The position numbers and the translations under genes are program-made. Of a DNA stretch of 64,000 nucleotides, positions 45,755 to 58,360 are shown one piece after another. Where the stretch lies: contig NC_081414.1 of assembly GCF_030272615.1 (NCBI RefSeq), positions 818,472,396-818,536,395 of the forward strand. The letters are read 5' to 3'. Source of the DNA: Cryptomeria japonica. Taxonomy: Eukaryota > Streptophyta > Pinopsida > Cupressales > Cupressaceae. A model generated the notes under the pieces. The model searched no databases and was not told where the DNA came from. It saw only the letters and a list, made by a program, of their open reading frames with translations. Position 1 is the first letter of the stretch, and the number at the start of each line of letters is the position of its first letter.

Positions 45755-47468
45755 TGTACGTAGGAAAATGTGGTGATCAAAATGAATAAATCGAGATCAA
45801 ATGAGACTCTTAGTGCAAGTATAAACTAATTTAAACTAGTTTAACTTCCCAAGGGGTGTCCCATTGTTCTCTATCTCACAGGATCCCTAAAGTGAATGTT
45901 TTGCTCTCAGATCATTGAGCAAATGACTTAGGAATGACAACTCCAAGAACAAGTGATATCGTGATCTATATGCATGAATGCATTCTAAGATCTATTTGAT
46001 ATGTTAAAAGCTATGATGATTAAGTTAAGATGAAGATAGTGATATGATAAAGATATTGCTAAATTATCCTAATGTGATATACTAGCATGACTATTCTATG
46101 ATATGAAATGAAATGCTTCTAAATGTTTATGATGATATTTTAACAAAGAGAGGCTAAAATGCTTAGTAATTAGACTATAATGTAGATGCATGAAACTTGG
46201 ATCATTGATAATGAGGAATGAGAGCCCTATTTATAGGAAAATAGGGCAATGGAGGGTTAAGATTGAATAATCTTAACAATGGCTAGGATTGAAAGTTACT
46301 CAATCCATGTTTACAATTTTCACCAATGAAATGGTGACAATTGTCAACAAGAGGTGGCTTGAGAGGAGATGCAAGAGGCATTAAATGCCCGAGGAGACAT
46401 GAAGGTTATCTTAGGAGGTAAGGTTAAGGTTAGGTTAGAGTTATCTATTGGATAAAGCTTTTATCCAAGGGGTAAACTCTTGTGCAAGGGTTAATAGGAT
46501 AACCAAGGTTAAAGCCATGGGTGCTTGAGAAGACCTTTGGGTTAGATGAGGGTTAGGTTAGAGAGAGTCTCTAACCATGAAAGTCTCTAAGACTTTGGGG
46601 ACAAATTTGTAAGAGTCCTTTTAAATTTGGGGGAACTCAACAAGTTAGCTTGTTGAAGAAATATAGCCTTAAATGCATTTAGAAGAAGACTTTCCTCCAA
46701 ATTGAGAAGTGACTTCCTCAAACTTAGGGAAAGGACATGTTTAGATGGATTAAAGCTAATTAAGATGGTTTAGAAGAATCTAGAAGGCTCTAGAAGAGGT
46801 TTAGGAGGCAAGTGGGAGATGTAGGAAAATACAAGTGGGTGAGGGAAAATAGGCAATTTTTTTTTTTTTATATTCACTATCGTGGAATCTGGAGGTGTCC
46901 TCGCCGAAGCGAGACTAATCCCCCAGTGTGTACGACCCGCTCACAAGGTAGCAACACACACAGAGTTAACACAGTCGGGGACCTGAACTCAAGACCATGG
47001 GGAGCATACCCACGCCTTAAGTTGCGATCCATGACCGGGCGAGCTAGGGTCGAAGCAACTTGCATTTTGGTAAATAAAAGATTTATTTTAGCCAAATAGG
47101 GGATGCAACTTGCATTTGTAGGATTTTGCAAGTGGGGGGATTTTTAAATAAATTTAGATTTATTTAAATGCAAAAGGGGTTTTAATTAAATGTAGATTTA
47201 ATTAAAATGGCTAGAGGGGGAATTTTAATTAAATGGCTATGAGGGAGAGTTTAATTAATTGTAAATTTAATTAAATGGCTATGAGGGAGATTTTAATTAA
47301 ATGGCTAGGATAGAAGGGAAATATTAATCAAATCTTTAATTTGATTAATAGGCTAATTTAGAGAAATAGGAATATTAATTAAATCTTACTTTAATTAATT
47401 GGAAGAAATAGGGATAATTAAATGAATAAAATTCACTTAATTTGTTGTGCAACTTTTAGGTGTCTACA
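45755..47468 (-). repeat. Element C LTR, left copy (3' LTR in element sense), with SINE
   Basis: It matches 60155-61706 except for the SINE insertion. It is followed at 47469 by the polypurine tract CTCAAAGAGGGGCAAAA (minus strand). Confidence 0.9.
46857..47061 (-). mobile_element. tRNA-derived SINE
   Basis: About 205 bp are present in the left C LTR and absent from the right one (site near 61317). On the minus strand it begins AAGTTGCTTCGACCC. An A-box-like TAGCTCGCCCGG is at about 47036-47047 and a B-box-like GAGTTCAGGTCC at about 46980-46991. The body has GTGGGTATGCTCCCCATGG and GGGGGATTAGTCTCGC, and it ends in an A-tail of about 13 bases. Flanks GCAATTTT (46853-46860) and GCATTTT (47062-47068) fit a target duplication. 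SINEs use pol III and borrow LINE enzymes. The family is not assigned. Confidence 0.85.
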
Positions 47469-49574
47469 TTTTGCCCCTCTTTGAGTTAACATGTGACCAC
47501 ATGTTGATTCAAAGAAAAACACTCAATTTGTCGTCAAAATATTTCGATATGATGCCATTGCCAAAGTTGTTGATATGATTCCCTGGATATGAAAAATCGA
47601 TTTTGATATGAAATGCTGATATGAAATTGATTGGTTGATATGAGACTGATATGAAATTGATATGGAGATTCGATATGATGCCCCCTCAGGAGATCGTTTG
47701 TGCACTAAAGGCATGAATGATCTCTCGAAAGAAGAAGAAAGCTATTTGAAAGATAGAAGAGTGGACATATGATGACATGCATGGGTTTGACAAGATCAAT
47801 TAGATTGATTGGATTGATAAGATTGAGATTAAGTCTGGTTTCAAGAATGACACCTCCTGTATGAGACAAAGATGATCAAAATGTCTGGTTTCATGAACGC
47901 TATATGTTGTATAAGACTTGATCAAAACGTCTAGTTTTAGGAAAGATACATCATGTATAAGACATGATAGAATGGATCAGATGAAATGGACACCTGTATA
48001 AGGCAAAGATGATCAAAACGTCTTGATTCAGGAAAGATATATCCTGTATAAGACTTGATCAAAACGTTTGGTTTCAAGAAAGATACATCCTGTATAAGAC
48101 ATGATAGATGAGAGCTGGATGAATGATGAAGATATGAGAGTGAAGAAAGATTCCATGATGATGCGATAGATATGCATGTGAGGGATGCAATGATGAATGT
48201 GACTAGATGATGATGATGAGGTGTATCTTGAAAATGAAATGATAATGACATGAGATGTATATTGAAAATGAGATGTAAATGATAATGATAATGATATGAG
48301 ATGTATCTTGAAAATGAGATGTAGATGATAATGATAATGAAATGATACTAATGCAAGATTAAAATGATATGCAACTTAATGCAAGTTTAAAATGATATGC
48401 AAGCTACTGCAATTGTATGCGACTAATTTGATATAAATGCAACTAAATGATCACTTTAATTCCGTCGTTGTCATTCCTGTTAGTCACTTGTTTGTGCTCC
48501 TTTTGTCATCATTGAGCTTTGATATGTTGAAAGTTAATACAAGCATCATGGTATAATTAAACCATGATGACTTGAATATAACATGATTTTTGATATTGCA
48601 AGATGACACGAGCGTCTAGGTATAATTTGAACCAAGATGACCCGAGTGTTGCTTGCGTAAAATAGACAAGAGTTAACAGTTTTTATGTGTAAAATGGAGA
48701 ATGTCTTTAATGATATGTTTCCAATCATGTCTCGAGACAGATTTGCACCATACGAATGATTGCCTCACAGACAGAAAACCAAAGAAAATGCTAGATTCCT
48801 TTGTTGCTTCTCTAGCTCACTGCATCCTTGAGTAGCTCAAGAGATCTAATGATTTAGAAATCGAGATACAAATAGTCAAAACTTTATGCCAAATGTAAAC
48901 AAATTATAATTCATAATATATCATCCATCGTGTGTGTGTTGCAGTTGTAGTTGGACAATGATCCTGTTTTCTAGTGTGATGAGTAGTTTTGACAATGGTT
49001 TCCTTAGTATGCTGCAATCCTTGTTTGTTGTCTGAATGCTAAAGTGAGATGAATGCTGCCCCCAGTTATTGACACTTGTCGATGTGGATATATACGTTGA
49101 TCACCAAGCCATGGTGGGATATGATACAGAGAACTGTTTAGATAATCAAAAATATTGACTACATTAATTATGTTCGAGATAATGGAGGGTGTATAAGTGT
49201 TTTGCGATGGCTATGGGCTTTGGATCAGATGGATTAAAGGTATGATACAAGTACCAATAAATGGATGAGCCGTTCTCTCACAAGTGGTGCTTGTTGCCAA
49301 GTTTTCACCATTTGTTTTTATTGCACTTTTTTGATTTGTTTTTCATTTTTTTTGTATTCTTTGTATTTTTTATTTTTTTGAGTCACAAGGCGCCTGTTTG
49401 CTAGGTTTTCACCTCAGTGACGATTTTTGATACTTTTTTGAATTTTGTTTTGCTTGATCCGTGCATTGGATGACTCAAGTGTAGAATTTCTTCAGATGGA
49501 TGCTGTTGGTTTGTTCGTCGAGCATGTCCCCTTCTGAAGTTGACAACTGATATGCTCCTGATCCATAGGATGAC
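47469..49574 (-). other. Element C 3' non-coding region with tandem repeats
   Basis: About 2.1 kb between the integrase end and the LTR. It holds a minisatellite at 47832-48105, ATG/AATGAT-rich repeats at 48190-48350, and a two-copy 101-bp tandem repeat at about 49469-49670. No coding frame is convincing. Confidence 0.75.
47832..48105. repeat. Minisatellite of about 46-bp units
   Basis: Five to six imperfect units resembling GTCTGGTTTCAGGAAAGATA, then CATCCTGTATAAGACTTGATCAAAAC, start near 47832, 47881, 47929, 48019 and 48065. A partial unit lies near 47990. Confidence 0.82.
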
Positions 49575-49670
49575 TCAAGTGTAGAATTTCTTCAGATGGA
49601 TGCTGTTGGTTTGTTCGTCGAGCATGTCCCCTTTTGAAGTTGACAACTGATATGCTCCTGATCCATAGGT
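49469..49670. repeat. Two-copy tandem repeat, 101-bp period
   Basis: ATGACTCAAGTGTAGAATTT and the following sequence through GCTCCTGATCCATAGG occurs twice in direct succession, nearly identical. Confidence 0.88.
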
Positions 49671-51267
49671 TGATATGATGACAAATGGTCCCAACCAGTT
49701 GGGCTCAAACTTCCCTTTCTTGTCTCGGTCATGTTGATTTCTGGGATTTTCTTTTAGGACTAGATCACCAATTTTGAAGATATGCCTTGAGATGGTCATA
49801 GGCACGTTGTCGTTTTTCATCAAGAAGCTCTAGTTCCTGCAACCTATTCACTCGATATTCCTCATCTGGTATGAGGCCCTTCAAAGATACTTGGAGAGAT
49901 GGGATTTCTACCTTAAAAGGTAGAATTGCTTCTGAACCATACACCAATGAATATGGTGTAGCCCCTGTAGCTGTGCGGATACTCGTTCTGTAGGCCCAAA
50001 GTGTCGGATTGAGTTGTACATGCCAATCCTTGCCAACATCATTCACCGTTTTCTTGAGGATTTTTTCAGGATTGTTTTGTTTGATGCTTCTGCTTGGCCA
50101 TTCCTTTGTGGGTAGTATGGCATGGAAAAGCGATGTTGGATTTTGAATCGTTCGCATAGCTCTTGTACATCTTGATTCTTGAAATGACGTCCATTATCTG
50201 TGATGATGGAACTAGGAATGCCATATCTGCAAATGAGATAGTTGAGGATGATTGATGAGATCTACTTTCCAGTCATGGTGGTCATTGGGACTGCTTCGAT
50301 CCACTTGGTGAAGTACTCCAGGCGGTGATAATGAACTTATGTCCGCTTGAAGAGTAATGATGAATCTTTCCCACTAGATCAAGTCCCCATTGACAGAAAG
50401 GCCAAGATGTGGTGAATGGTTGCAGCTCCTGTGCTGGTGCATGTATGAGGTTACCATGAATTTGGCATTTAGGACATTTCCTAGCAAATTGATAGGACTC
50501 TCTTTCCATTGTCGGCCAATAATATCTCATTCTTAGAAGTTTCTTGGCGAGAGTAGGACCACTTGAATGTGTACCACAAATACCTTCGTGAAGCTCATGT
50601 AAGGCGGAGTTAGATTCGTTACGATCGAGGCATTGAAGAAGAGTACCATCTAGACCTTGGCGATAAAGTGTGTCAGCGGTTAAGGTATAGCAGGCGGCTT
50701 GTCGGATGAAGCTTCGTTTTTGGTTGCGAGATAGGTCGGGTGAGAGGGCATTGTTTTTGAGATAGTCATAGATCTTCTCGTATAGAGCGGAATCAGAACT
50801 GGTTAGGGCAGAGATGACTTTGGATGCGGAATTGTCATAGGCTGGGGAAAACAATTGCTCCACCAGGAATTCGTAACGATAGGACTCTCTTTCCATTGTC
50901 GGCCAATAATATCCCATTCTCAGAAGTTTCTTGGCGAGAGTAGGACCACTTGAATGTGTACAACAAATACCTTCGTGAAGGTCATGTAAGGTGGAGTTAG
51001 ATTTGTTACGATCGAGGCATCGAAGAAGAGTACCATCTAAACCTTGGCGATAAAGTGTGTCAGTGGTTAAGGCCATGTAAAGCTTGTCGGATGAAGCTTC
51101 ATTTTTGGTTGCGAGATAGGTCGGGTGAGAGGGTATTGTTTTTGAGATAGTCATAGATCTTCCCGTATAGAGGGGAATCAAAATTGGTCAGGGCATAGAT
51201 GACTTGGGATGTGAAACTGTCATAGGCTGTGGAAAACAATTGCTCCACGAGGAATTCGTAACGATTC
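49575..51267 (-). pseudogene. Element C integrase region
   Basis: The zinc-binding N-terminus (LHELHEGICGTHSSGPTLAKK, WPTMERES, FARKCPKCQ) occurs twice as a 387-bp direct repeat (50494-50880 and 50881-51267). The core domain follows (FCQWGLDLVGKI; later LNPTLWAYRTSIRTATGATP and LVYGSEAILPFKVEIP, about 49900-50030). The C-terminal module (FKIGDLVLKEN, KFEPNWLGPFVI) ends at 49575. Integrase would insert the cDNA. The region is broken. Confidence 0.85.
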
Positions 51268-51812
51268 TGTTTATCTGGAATTTGTAGAAGCGAGGCGATA
51301 GTGGCCATTCCATCGACAGCTCCGTTTTCCAATCTTGGAATCTGCTCAAAGGTGATGTGCATAAAGTATATTTTGAAGTCATCCACCATTCTCTTGTAAG
51401 GCATTAGCTTATCGTCTTTCGTCTGATAGTCATCATTGATCTGATTGATAACTAATTGAGAATCCCCATACACTCTTAATTTTGTGATTTTTCATTCTAC
51501 AACTACTTTGATTCTTGTTACTAGGGCTTCGTATTCAACAATGTTGTTGGTGCATGGAAACATTAGTCTGTAAGATCTCAGAATTGTGTGCCCTTCTGCA
51601 GTGACGAACAGGTTGCCGACACTCGATCCATGTTGTGCATAGGATCCATCAAAGTATAGGGTCCATTGCTTGGGTATGATAGTGAGTGCATCCATATCTG
51701 GAAAATTCCACCTGGAGTGGGTGTTTGTCTGATAGTGGTGCTTTTGCCAGTTGATCTGCAATTGCTTGTCCTTTGATAGCCCGTCGTTCTGTGTACTGAA
51801 TGTCAAACTCAC
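51100..51812 (-). pseudogene. Element C second (archaeal-type) RNase H
   Basis: Motifs WTLYFDGSYAQHGSS, NNIVEYEAL, VYGDSQLVINQI and LENGAVDGMA carry the D-E-D-D pattern of an archaeal-type RNase H domain. It sits between the first RNase H and integrase, the position that defines the Tat lineage. The region is broken. Confidence 0.87.
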
Positions 51813-51829
51813 TTAGCATCATGACTCAT

Positions 51830-53180
51830 TTAGCTAATCTTCTTATGAGAGCGACCTTTGTTGAGTAGATACTTGAGAGGATCGATCTTTGCTACCAGCT
51901 TGATTGTGTGGGCTAACATATAGTGGCAAAACTTTTGATAAGCAGACACCACTGCTAAGCAAGCCTTTTTGATGAATGCATAATTGAGTTCATATCCGTT
52001 CAAAGTTTTGCTGATGTAATAGATAGCTCTTTCTTTGCCTGGTGGATCTTCTTGTGCTAGTAGTGCCCCCAATGATACTTCTCTTGTTGATATATAGAGG
52101 ATGAGTGGCTTCCTTGCTATCAGTGGTACCAAATTGATGGATTCATTAGATATTGTTCGAGTTGGTGGAATGATTCTACACATTTGTCCTCCCATCTGAA
52201 AGGTATATTCTTATGAAGCAGATGATTGAATGGAAGACATTTATCTGCTAATTGAGCAATAAATCGTCTAATGGATTGTAGCTTGCTCTGCATAGATTGT
52301 AGTTGGCTAATGTTTTTAGGAGGTGGCATCTCCATGATAGCCTGAACGTTTGCTGGATCCACTTCGATGCCTTTTTCTGATACAATGTAGCCCAAAAGTT
52401 TGCTGGATGTGACCCCAAAGGCACACTTTTTAAGGTTTAATCTGACATTGAATTGCTCTAATCGTTGAAAGATATTATCTAGGATGTCCAAGTGTTCAGC
52501 TCTTGTGAATGATTTGGCTTGCAAGTCATCCACATAATCTTCCATAAAAGTATGCATCATGTCGTGGAAGATAGTTGCCATTGCTCTATGATAAGTTGCA
52601 CCAGCATTTTTCTAGCCAAAAGGCATGACGTTCCAGCAATATGTTCCCTATGGACATGTGAATGCAGTTTTATCTTGATCTTCTGGAGCTATCTTAATTT
52701 GGTTGTAGCTCGAAGAACTGTCCATGAGTGATAGCATTGCGTGCCTTGCTGTTAGATCAACAATGGTGTCGATGCTTGGCAAAGGAAAGTCATCTTTTGG
52801 ACATGCCTTGTTGAGGTCTCTGAAGTCTGTACAAATCCTAATGCTTTTATTCGGTTTAGAAATTGGTACAATGTTTGAGATCCATTCAGTATAGTCTATA
52901 GGTCAGATGAATCCAACATCTAATAACTTCTTCAGTTATGCTTTGACCAATAATGCCACATGTGGATTTATCTTCCTTAATTTTTGTTTGATAGGTTTAG
53001 CTCCAGGAGTGATGGACAAGTGATGCATCATTAGATTTGGATCTACTCATGGAATGTCATCAAGCAAAATTGATTTGCTTCTCCATGAAGAATTTAACAA
53101 AATTTGGTTTTTCTTTTTCTGTGAGTGATTCTGCCAGATGTATGGTTTTGGCTGCCGCTTCAGTGCCGATATTTATTGAT
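51830..53180 (-). pseudogene. Element C reverse transcriptase and first RNase H
   Basis: The RT fingers/palm motif (IRICTDFRDLNKACPKDD type) lies near 52790-52860. The catalytic YVDD is at 52525-52536 within FMEDYVDDLQAKS, followed by LNLKKCAFGV and LGYIVSEKGIEVDPAN. RNase H follows with LILYISTREVSLGALLAQ, AIYYISKTLNGYELNY and KYLLNKG (51850-52130). The region is broken. Confidence 0.88.
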
Positions 53181-55062
53181 CAAGTTGGCTCAATCAAGAT
53201 TGGTGATCTCTCTTGGTAATGTTCAGGAAGAGTGTCAAGTCTCCCATCTTCAGGTGCCTCAAAAAGGTTTTCACCTTCAGATACGCCGTTTATTTTTATT
53301 TTTTTGTTTTTGCGATTGAGAGACTTGACACTCCCCTGATTGCAAATATCGTTATGTGATTCATTGGTGGAGCATGTTTTCGGGTTGACTGCGCACAGGT
53401 ATTGGATAATTGACTCATTGTTTGGGAATATTGGTATATCATGATGTTCGGGTTCTTCCCAGTCTATGAGGTCAGGATATATGAGCGGTAAGGAGTCATT
53501 CAACGGGTTAAGATCAGCTGCTGTAAGTGTCATGATGGAGACATCGTCATAGTTGTTTGGGATATCGGTGAGGTCTATGATATTCTCGAGGTCTTCGATG
53601 GTACTCTCCTCGACATTGCATTGTTCGTATTGTCGCTGCTCGTTCTCACCAACCTCATAGATATGTTGTGGTCCGAATTCAAACGATCAAGATTTTGAGT
53701 CTTGTCCCTCATGAGAAATGGGTGTGTATGCGTGGATTGTATCCACCTCAATATCTTCAGTAATATCAGAACAAGTGTCCCACTCATACTCATTGGAATT
53801 TGTTTTAGAATCGCTATCCCAGGTGGCTTCTCTAAATCTGACAGGTATGTTGTATGGTGAGAAAAGATCACTGATAATTGACACAAGTTTGGTAGCTTGT
53901 TCTGATTCGGGATCGGTGCTTGCTTGTACTCTTTGAATTTGTTCATACATCGTTTCCTTTCTTTGAGCAGCAATTTCCTTAAGTTGTGGCTCGGCCTTGG
54001 TTTGATCAGCTTCTTGTACATGATATGTATTTTCTTATAAGAAGCTTCCTCCCTTTGGATAGCAAGTTCTTCTTGTTGCCTCTTGTTTTCTTCATATTTT
54101 TGCTCCTTTCTTGTCTTTTCTGCTGTTTGGTGCAGTGCTTCTTGCCATGAGTCTTCGTTATGTTTTTTCTTTTCTTTCCATTGAGGTTTTTGATGGTGAT
54201 CTTGCTTTTGCACAGGCGGAACATGTTGGCCATACCCAAGTCCTGTTTTGTCTTTTGCAAATTGTGAACGGGGTTGTATGGGTTCTATGATGCCTTCTTG
54301 ACGCTTGCCAATAGGTCCTTTTCCTTTGTATCCCATTCGTTGCATGATCCGAAACCCATTTCCATATTGTTCTGTTGGTACGACTACTTCTAGGGTAGCA
54401 ACTCTGATTTCTTCCTTATCCTTGTAATAGCCAGCTGAGGATCTCTTTATCTTCTGATTCTTCAACCAATGTGCTCATTCGGATAAATTTACCATCAAAC
54501 TTTGTGAGGGGTTGTGTTGCCTGATGTCTTGATGTGGAAGGTTGTCCATAAGACCTTGGTGAAGTTGGCAACTTAGATAGACACAAGGGTTCAAAAGAAC
54601 TCCCCCATGCCTTGGTCCTTTATTTTCATCTTTTGCTTGAAGTTCATGGATAGGGACTTGAGTTGTTCTTGATGGTTGGATGATGAGGAAGCTTGGGCAT
54701 CCCTGTTGTGTGGAACTAGGCTATCTTGAGTTGCCCCCATAGCATTGTAGTACTGAAAAGGGTTAGTATATGCAGATATTGAAATTTCTTGTCCATTGTA
54801 GGGGAACTTGAGACATTGATGGTACGTGGAAGGTACCACTTGCATTTCATGGATCCATGGACGACCCAATAGTATATTGTATGTCAAGTCTATGTCCAAG
54901 ACTTGGCACAATGTGTCTCTTTGCACATGCCCTACCTGAATGGGTAGTACCACTGTTCCTTTAGATGACCTTTCTTCATCATCATAGGCTTTGATGGTGA
55001 TCCTCTTTTTGGGATCAATAGCCCAATGCACGGATAAGCTTTAGGGTACATATATTGAGATC
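53181..55062 (-). pseudogene. Element C protease end, G-patch and pre-RT linker
   Basis: The C-terminal half of a retropepsin lies at about 54591-55062 (GADLNICTL at its start, then LTYNILLGRPWIHEMQ and QCLKFPYNG). A G-patch domain follows at about 54226-54375 (GNGFRIMQRMGYKGKGPIGK and GLGYG). A Lys/Glu/Gln-rich helix (54000-54200) and an acidic linker come next. G-patch domains bind nucleic acid and occur beside the protease in several plant Ty3/gypsy elements and in betaretroviruses. The upstream half of the protease lies beyond insertion F. The region is broken. Confidence 0.75.
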
Positions 55063-55067
55063 AGCTC

Positions 55068-56530
55068 CGATGCAAGGCACCTCTACTTTTCACAATGTTT
55101 TCATGACTTAGGGGTGTCTAGTGATTGTCTTGTGTTTACTTGTGTTACAATAAGGGATTGGATCTCAAAGATCACCCTGGATGTAATAAAATGCCTTTGT
55201 GTGGTCAATAACCTCTCAGGTGCACATATAAACCTAGAGGTCTATTAGGCCATGTGGGCTTGAATTATGAATTTTTGTGTTTTATATCCTTGAATGTTGT
55301 CTTAGGTGTTTTGAAGGCTAATGATGACCTTGGATGTGTTTGACAAGGTTTAGGTGTTTAGGGATTAAAATTTGCAAAAGTTGCACAATTGTTGTCATTG
55401 TTGTCAAGTAACTTTTCAGAAGTTGTCGGTTGGAATGTAACTTCTCCCCAATGGTCATAACCATTTAAAAGTTGGTTGTGGTCATTGAGAAGAGCCCATA
55501 TATGCTTTCACAACTGAAGAAGAAAGGTTGTTGATAGTGGTTGATGATTTGGAGAAGTTTGGTGGAGTGTTTGGAATAAACAAATATGATTTTGCCAGAA
55601 CTGTGTTACATTTCTGTACTGTCCGTACAAGGTATGGAATGGTTTTGTGAAATTTTTGGCTTGGTAAGGAAGAACATTGAGTTACCTTTCAAATGAACCT
55701 AGTCTGACCTCTTGAAGTAGTGTTTGAAGGAAGATATTGACAATTTACTCTTTGCAGGTCCGAAACCCTCCATTTTCCTAGGGTGTCGTATAGATAATGC
55801 CCTAACTTGCAATCTATTCATTGGTTTTCAATGACCATTGGTAGAATGCAAGTTAGGAGGGTGTATTATGAGATTCCAAAGGGGCGAGGTCAGAGGAGTT
55901 GGTTTGGCATTTTGCCACCAAGCCCTAGTCTAAACTTTATGAGAGTTTAGTTTAGAAGAGTCAAAGATTGATTGATTGCCAGATGGGTATCAATGGGAAA
56001 TGGAGTTAGATGATTGAATTGGTGTATTTAGACCTTAGACAAGCCCTCTGAAGCATTGGATCTTCCTTGTGATCCCATTCCCATACACTTCCTTTGCAAC
56101 CCAGGCTTAATTTGATCAACTAGGCCTGTGACCCAAGTAGGTACCTAAGAGTGCTGGAGCAGGCTGGAGGTTTGATTCTTTGGAGTTTGGAAGAGGTTCA
56201 AAAAGGGTATTTGAAACTAAAATTTGTTTGGGGCCTTGTTTGGTACTTTTTGGAGTAAACACTGAAAGAGTAGGAAAATAGGGCTACTAGTTGGGTAGGT
56301 ATGACTGGGGGTAAAAGAGCAAAGGCATTACTCTTGTGAAGCAAGAAAGTTGTGAAAGGTCTTGTCAGGACCTAAGAACATTGGAAAGGTGTGTTCCAAC
56401 CCTTGTGAGGGGTAGAAGCTCAAATTTGGTTTTGGTGTGTGTTGAAGCCTTTAGAGGCTTGAGATTGGAAGAGTGAAAGGTGAGTGTGAGTGGGGGGTTT
56501 GCCACCCTACTGTTGCAAACCCCTGCATCA
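55068..56530 (+). mobile_element. Insertion F in element C, probable solo LTR
   Basis: 1463 bp with ends CGATGCAAGG and CCCTGCATCA, i.e. short inverted ends that fit TG...CA with one changed base. It is flanked by AGCTC on both sides (55063-55067 and 56531-56535). Coding similarity to protease stops at one side and resumes at the other. No ORF of note lies inside. The size, ends and 5-bp duplication suggest a solo LTR in plus orientation; a small DNA transposon with about 9-bp inverted ends is the alternative. Confidence 0.68.
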
Positions 56531-56535
56531 AGCTC

Positions 56536-58360
56536 CTCTATCTATAAATACCCTTTTTACTCGATCTTTATAGACTAAGGCCTCTATGTAGTGGGGTGTT
56601 ATGCAAATGACTCAAGGAGACATCATCGTGTTCAGAAAAAGATATGTTATGGGGCACCGTCATATGGGCCACCATGGCTTGGAATCGATCAATATCCAAA
56701 TCATTTGGAACAGTTGTTTCGACAAGAGCTTGCTCCAAGATATCCTTGTGTTTTGGTGAAAGTTTGAGCAACTCAAGTCTAGATATCTGATCGGGTGTTC
56801 TCCGTAGTTGGTCGACCAAGTTATATTGAGCCTTGGGGAGAGTTGTCGTTGTCGACGCGTTCCCCTTCAAGACATGTTTCTGAGCTCTTGTTGTCACATT
56901 TATCGACGCATGTTCTTGTTTGTCTTTGATTTTTATGACATTTACTTGATTGTCATATGCCGATATGTGATTGATGGTGTTTTCGTTTATGTGATTGATA
57001 CAAGCTCCTTTGGTGTTGTTTGACGTTGATGCTCCTCCATTGTCGTAATTAGGAAGAAGATTTTTGAAAGCGTCATGGTCACCATTGGTTTTATGACCAT
57101 CGACCGTTAAGTCTCCCTTGTCTATCATATCTTGAACTAGGTTTTTCAACCTCATGCAATAATTTGTTCTATGCCCCTTGTTTCGATGATAATCACAATA
57201 ATGCGAGTCATTCCACCATGGTGGTTTGATATGGGGTTCAAAGTTGCTTGTGGCTGGCAATGCGATCATCTTGAGAATAGTCTCATTAAGTATGTGTCGT
57301 GAGTAAACTCCAAGCTCATAGTACAAAATTCCCGAACGTGATCATGGGGATCACTCTTACCATCGTATTTGTCATACTTGGTATATCTGAATTTGGGGGA
57401 AAAGGTACCATGTTTAATCTCCTATCAAAAGGATAAGGACAAATTTCTTCTAATGAGTATCTTATCGTGGTTCCTTGTTGCATGTCCTGCATTTGTCTTT
57501 GAAGTGTTTAGAGTTGTTGCGTAAGAATAGCTAGGGGTGCATTGGTCCTTCGATGGGGAGTATTGTCTTGTTCATGAGTGTTATCTTGTTCATGGGTGTG
57601 ATCTTGGTTGCGTATGTTTTCTTGATCATGTATTTCCTCTCCTCTCAGGTGTTCTTGATTATGGGTATTGTAAGTATAGTTTCTCGCCCTTGTTCGTGAA
57701 ATTCTTTCATCCATATTCCTTAAGTTTTTTGTGTCAAAATCCTCAGGAATATTGACTCCTTTACTAGTTAGCACGAGGAGATATTTTTGCTTATCTGATT
57801 CTATAGGTCTTTCTACTAGTTTTTGGAAAGCATCATTCTCTTGACATTCTTGGAGAAGCTCTTCGGTGATCGCTGTTTCTTCCATATTTGCACATTCATC
57901 AAAAGGATTGGTCTCCCTACGACTCATGCTTGTTTTTTTGAGATCGAGTGACAACGGGCATCAATATATCTCTACAGTAGTGAATTCTTCTTCTTCTATT
58001 GGGGTTCTTGGTGGAGTTGGTGGCTCAGGTCGAGCTTCGTTGTGAGTGACAAGAAACTTTGGAAACGTGGAAGGACTAATCCTTCCTCCACTATTAAGGT
58101 GTTGGTTGAATGTCGCTTTTTGAATGTAAGCCCTACTTCTCAAAGGCTCTTTGTCAAATTCATTGGTTTTTCTTTGGATATAGAGAAATTTACTCCTCTT
58201 GATAAGTGCCTTAGAACTAGGTTGTCTCTTCTTCAACTTAGTCTTTTGATGAAGACTTCTTTTTCTCAAAATATGGGGAGTGGACATACATAAATGATCA
58301 ATGTTGATTGTTGATGTTGGATGGATACTTTGTTTTGGATACTCAAGTCTACTTGTCAAG
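56536..58360 (-). pseudogene. Element C gag region and protease start
   Basis: Starting near 58360 (minus strand) are a charged N-terminus and a linker with repeated HEQDNTH-like residues (about 57560-57610). The Gag zinc motif of Tat type follows (YCDYHRNKGHRTNYCMRLKN, CX2HX4HX4C, about 57160-57210), then VQDMIDKGDL. The region ends with the protease start (a D-x-G-A type motif) next to insertion F. The region is broken. Confidence 0.8.

Noticed and set aside
46980-47047. A functional tRNA gene
   Set aside because: Only A-box and B-box-like motifs are present, with no foldable cloverleaf or acceptor stem; the A-tail and flanking duplication identify a SINE.
46812-47131. Frames on both strands across the SINE
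   Set aside because: They run through a poly-A/T tail and a pol III-type body and are absent from the sister LTR; no protein feature is present.
47523-48728. Minus-strand frames in the 3' region of element C
   Set aside because: They read through minisatellite units and have repetitive Ser/Ile/Tyr composition.
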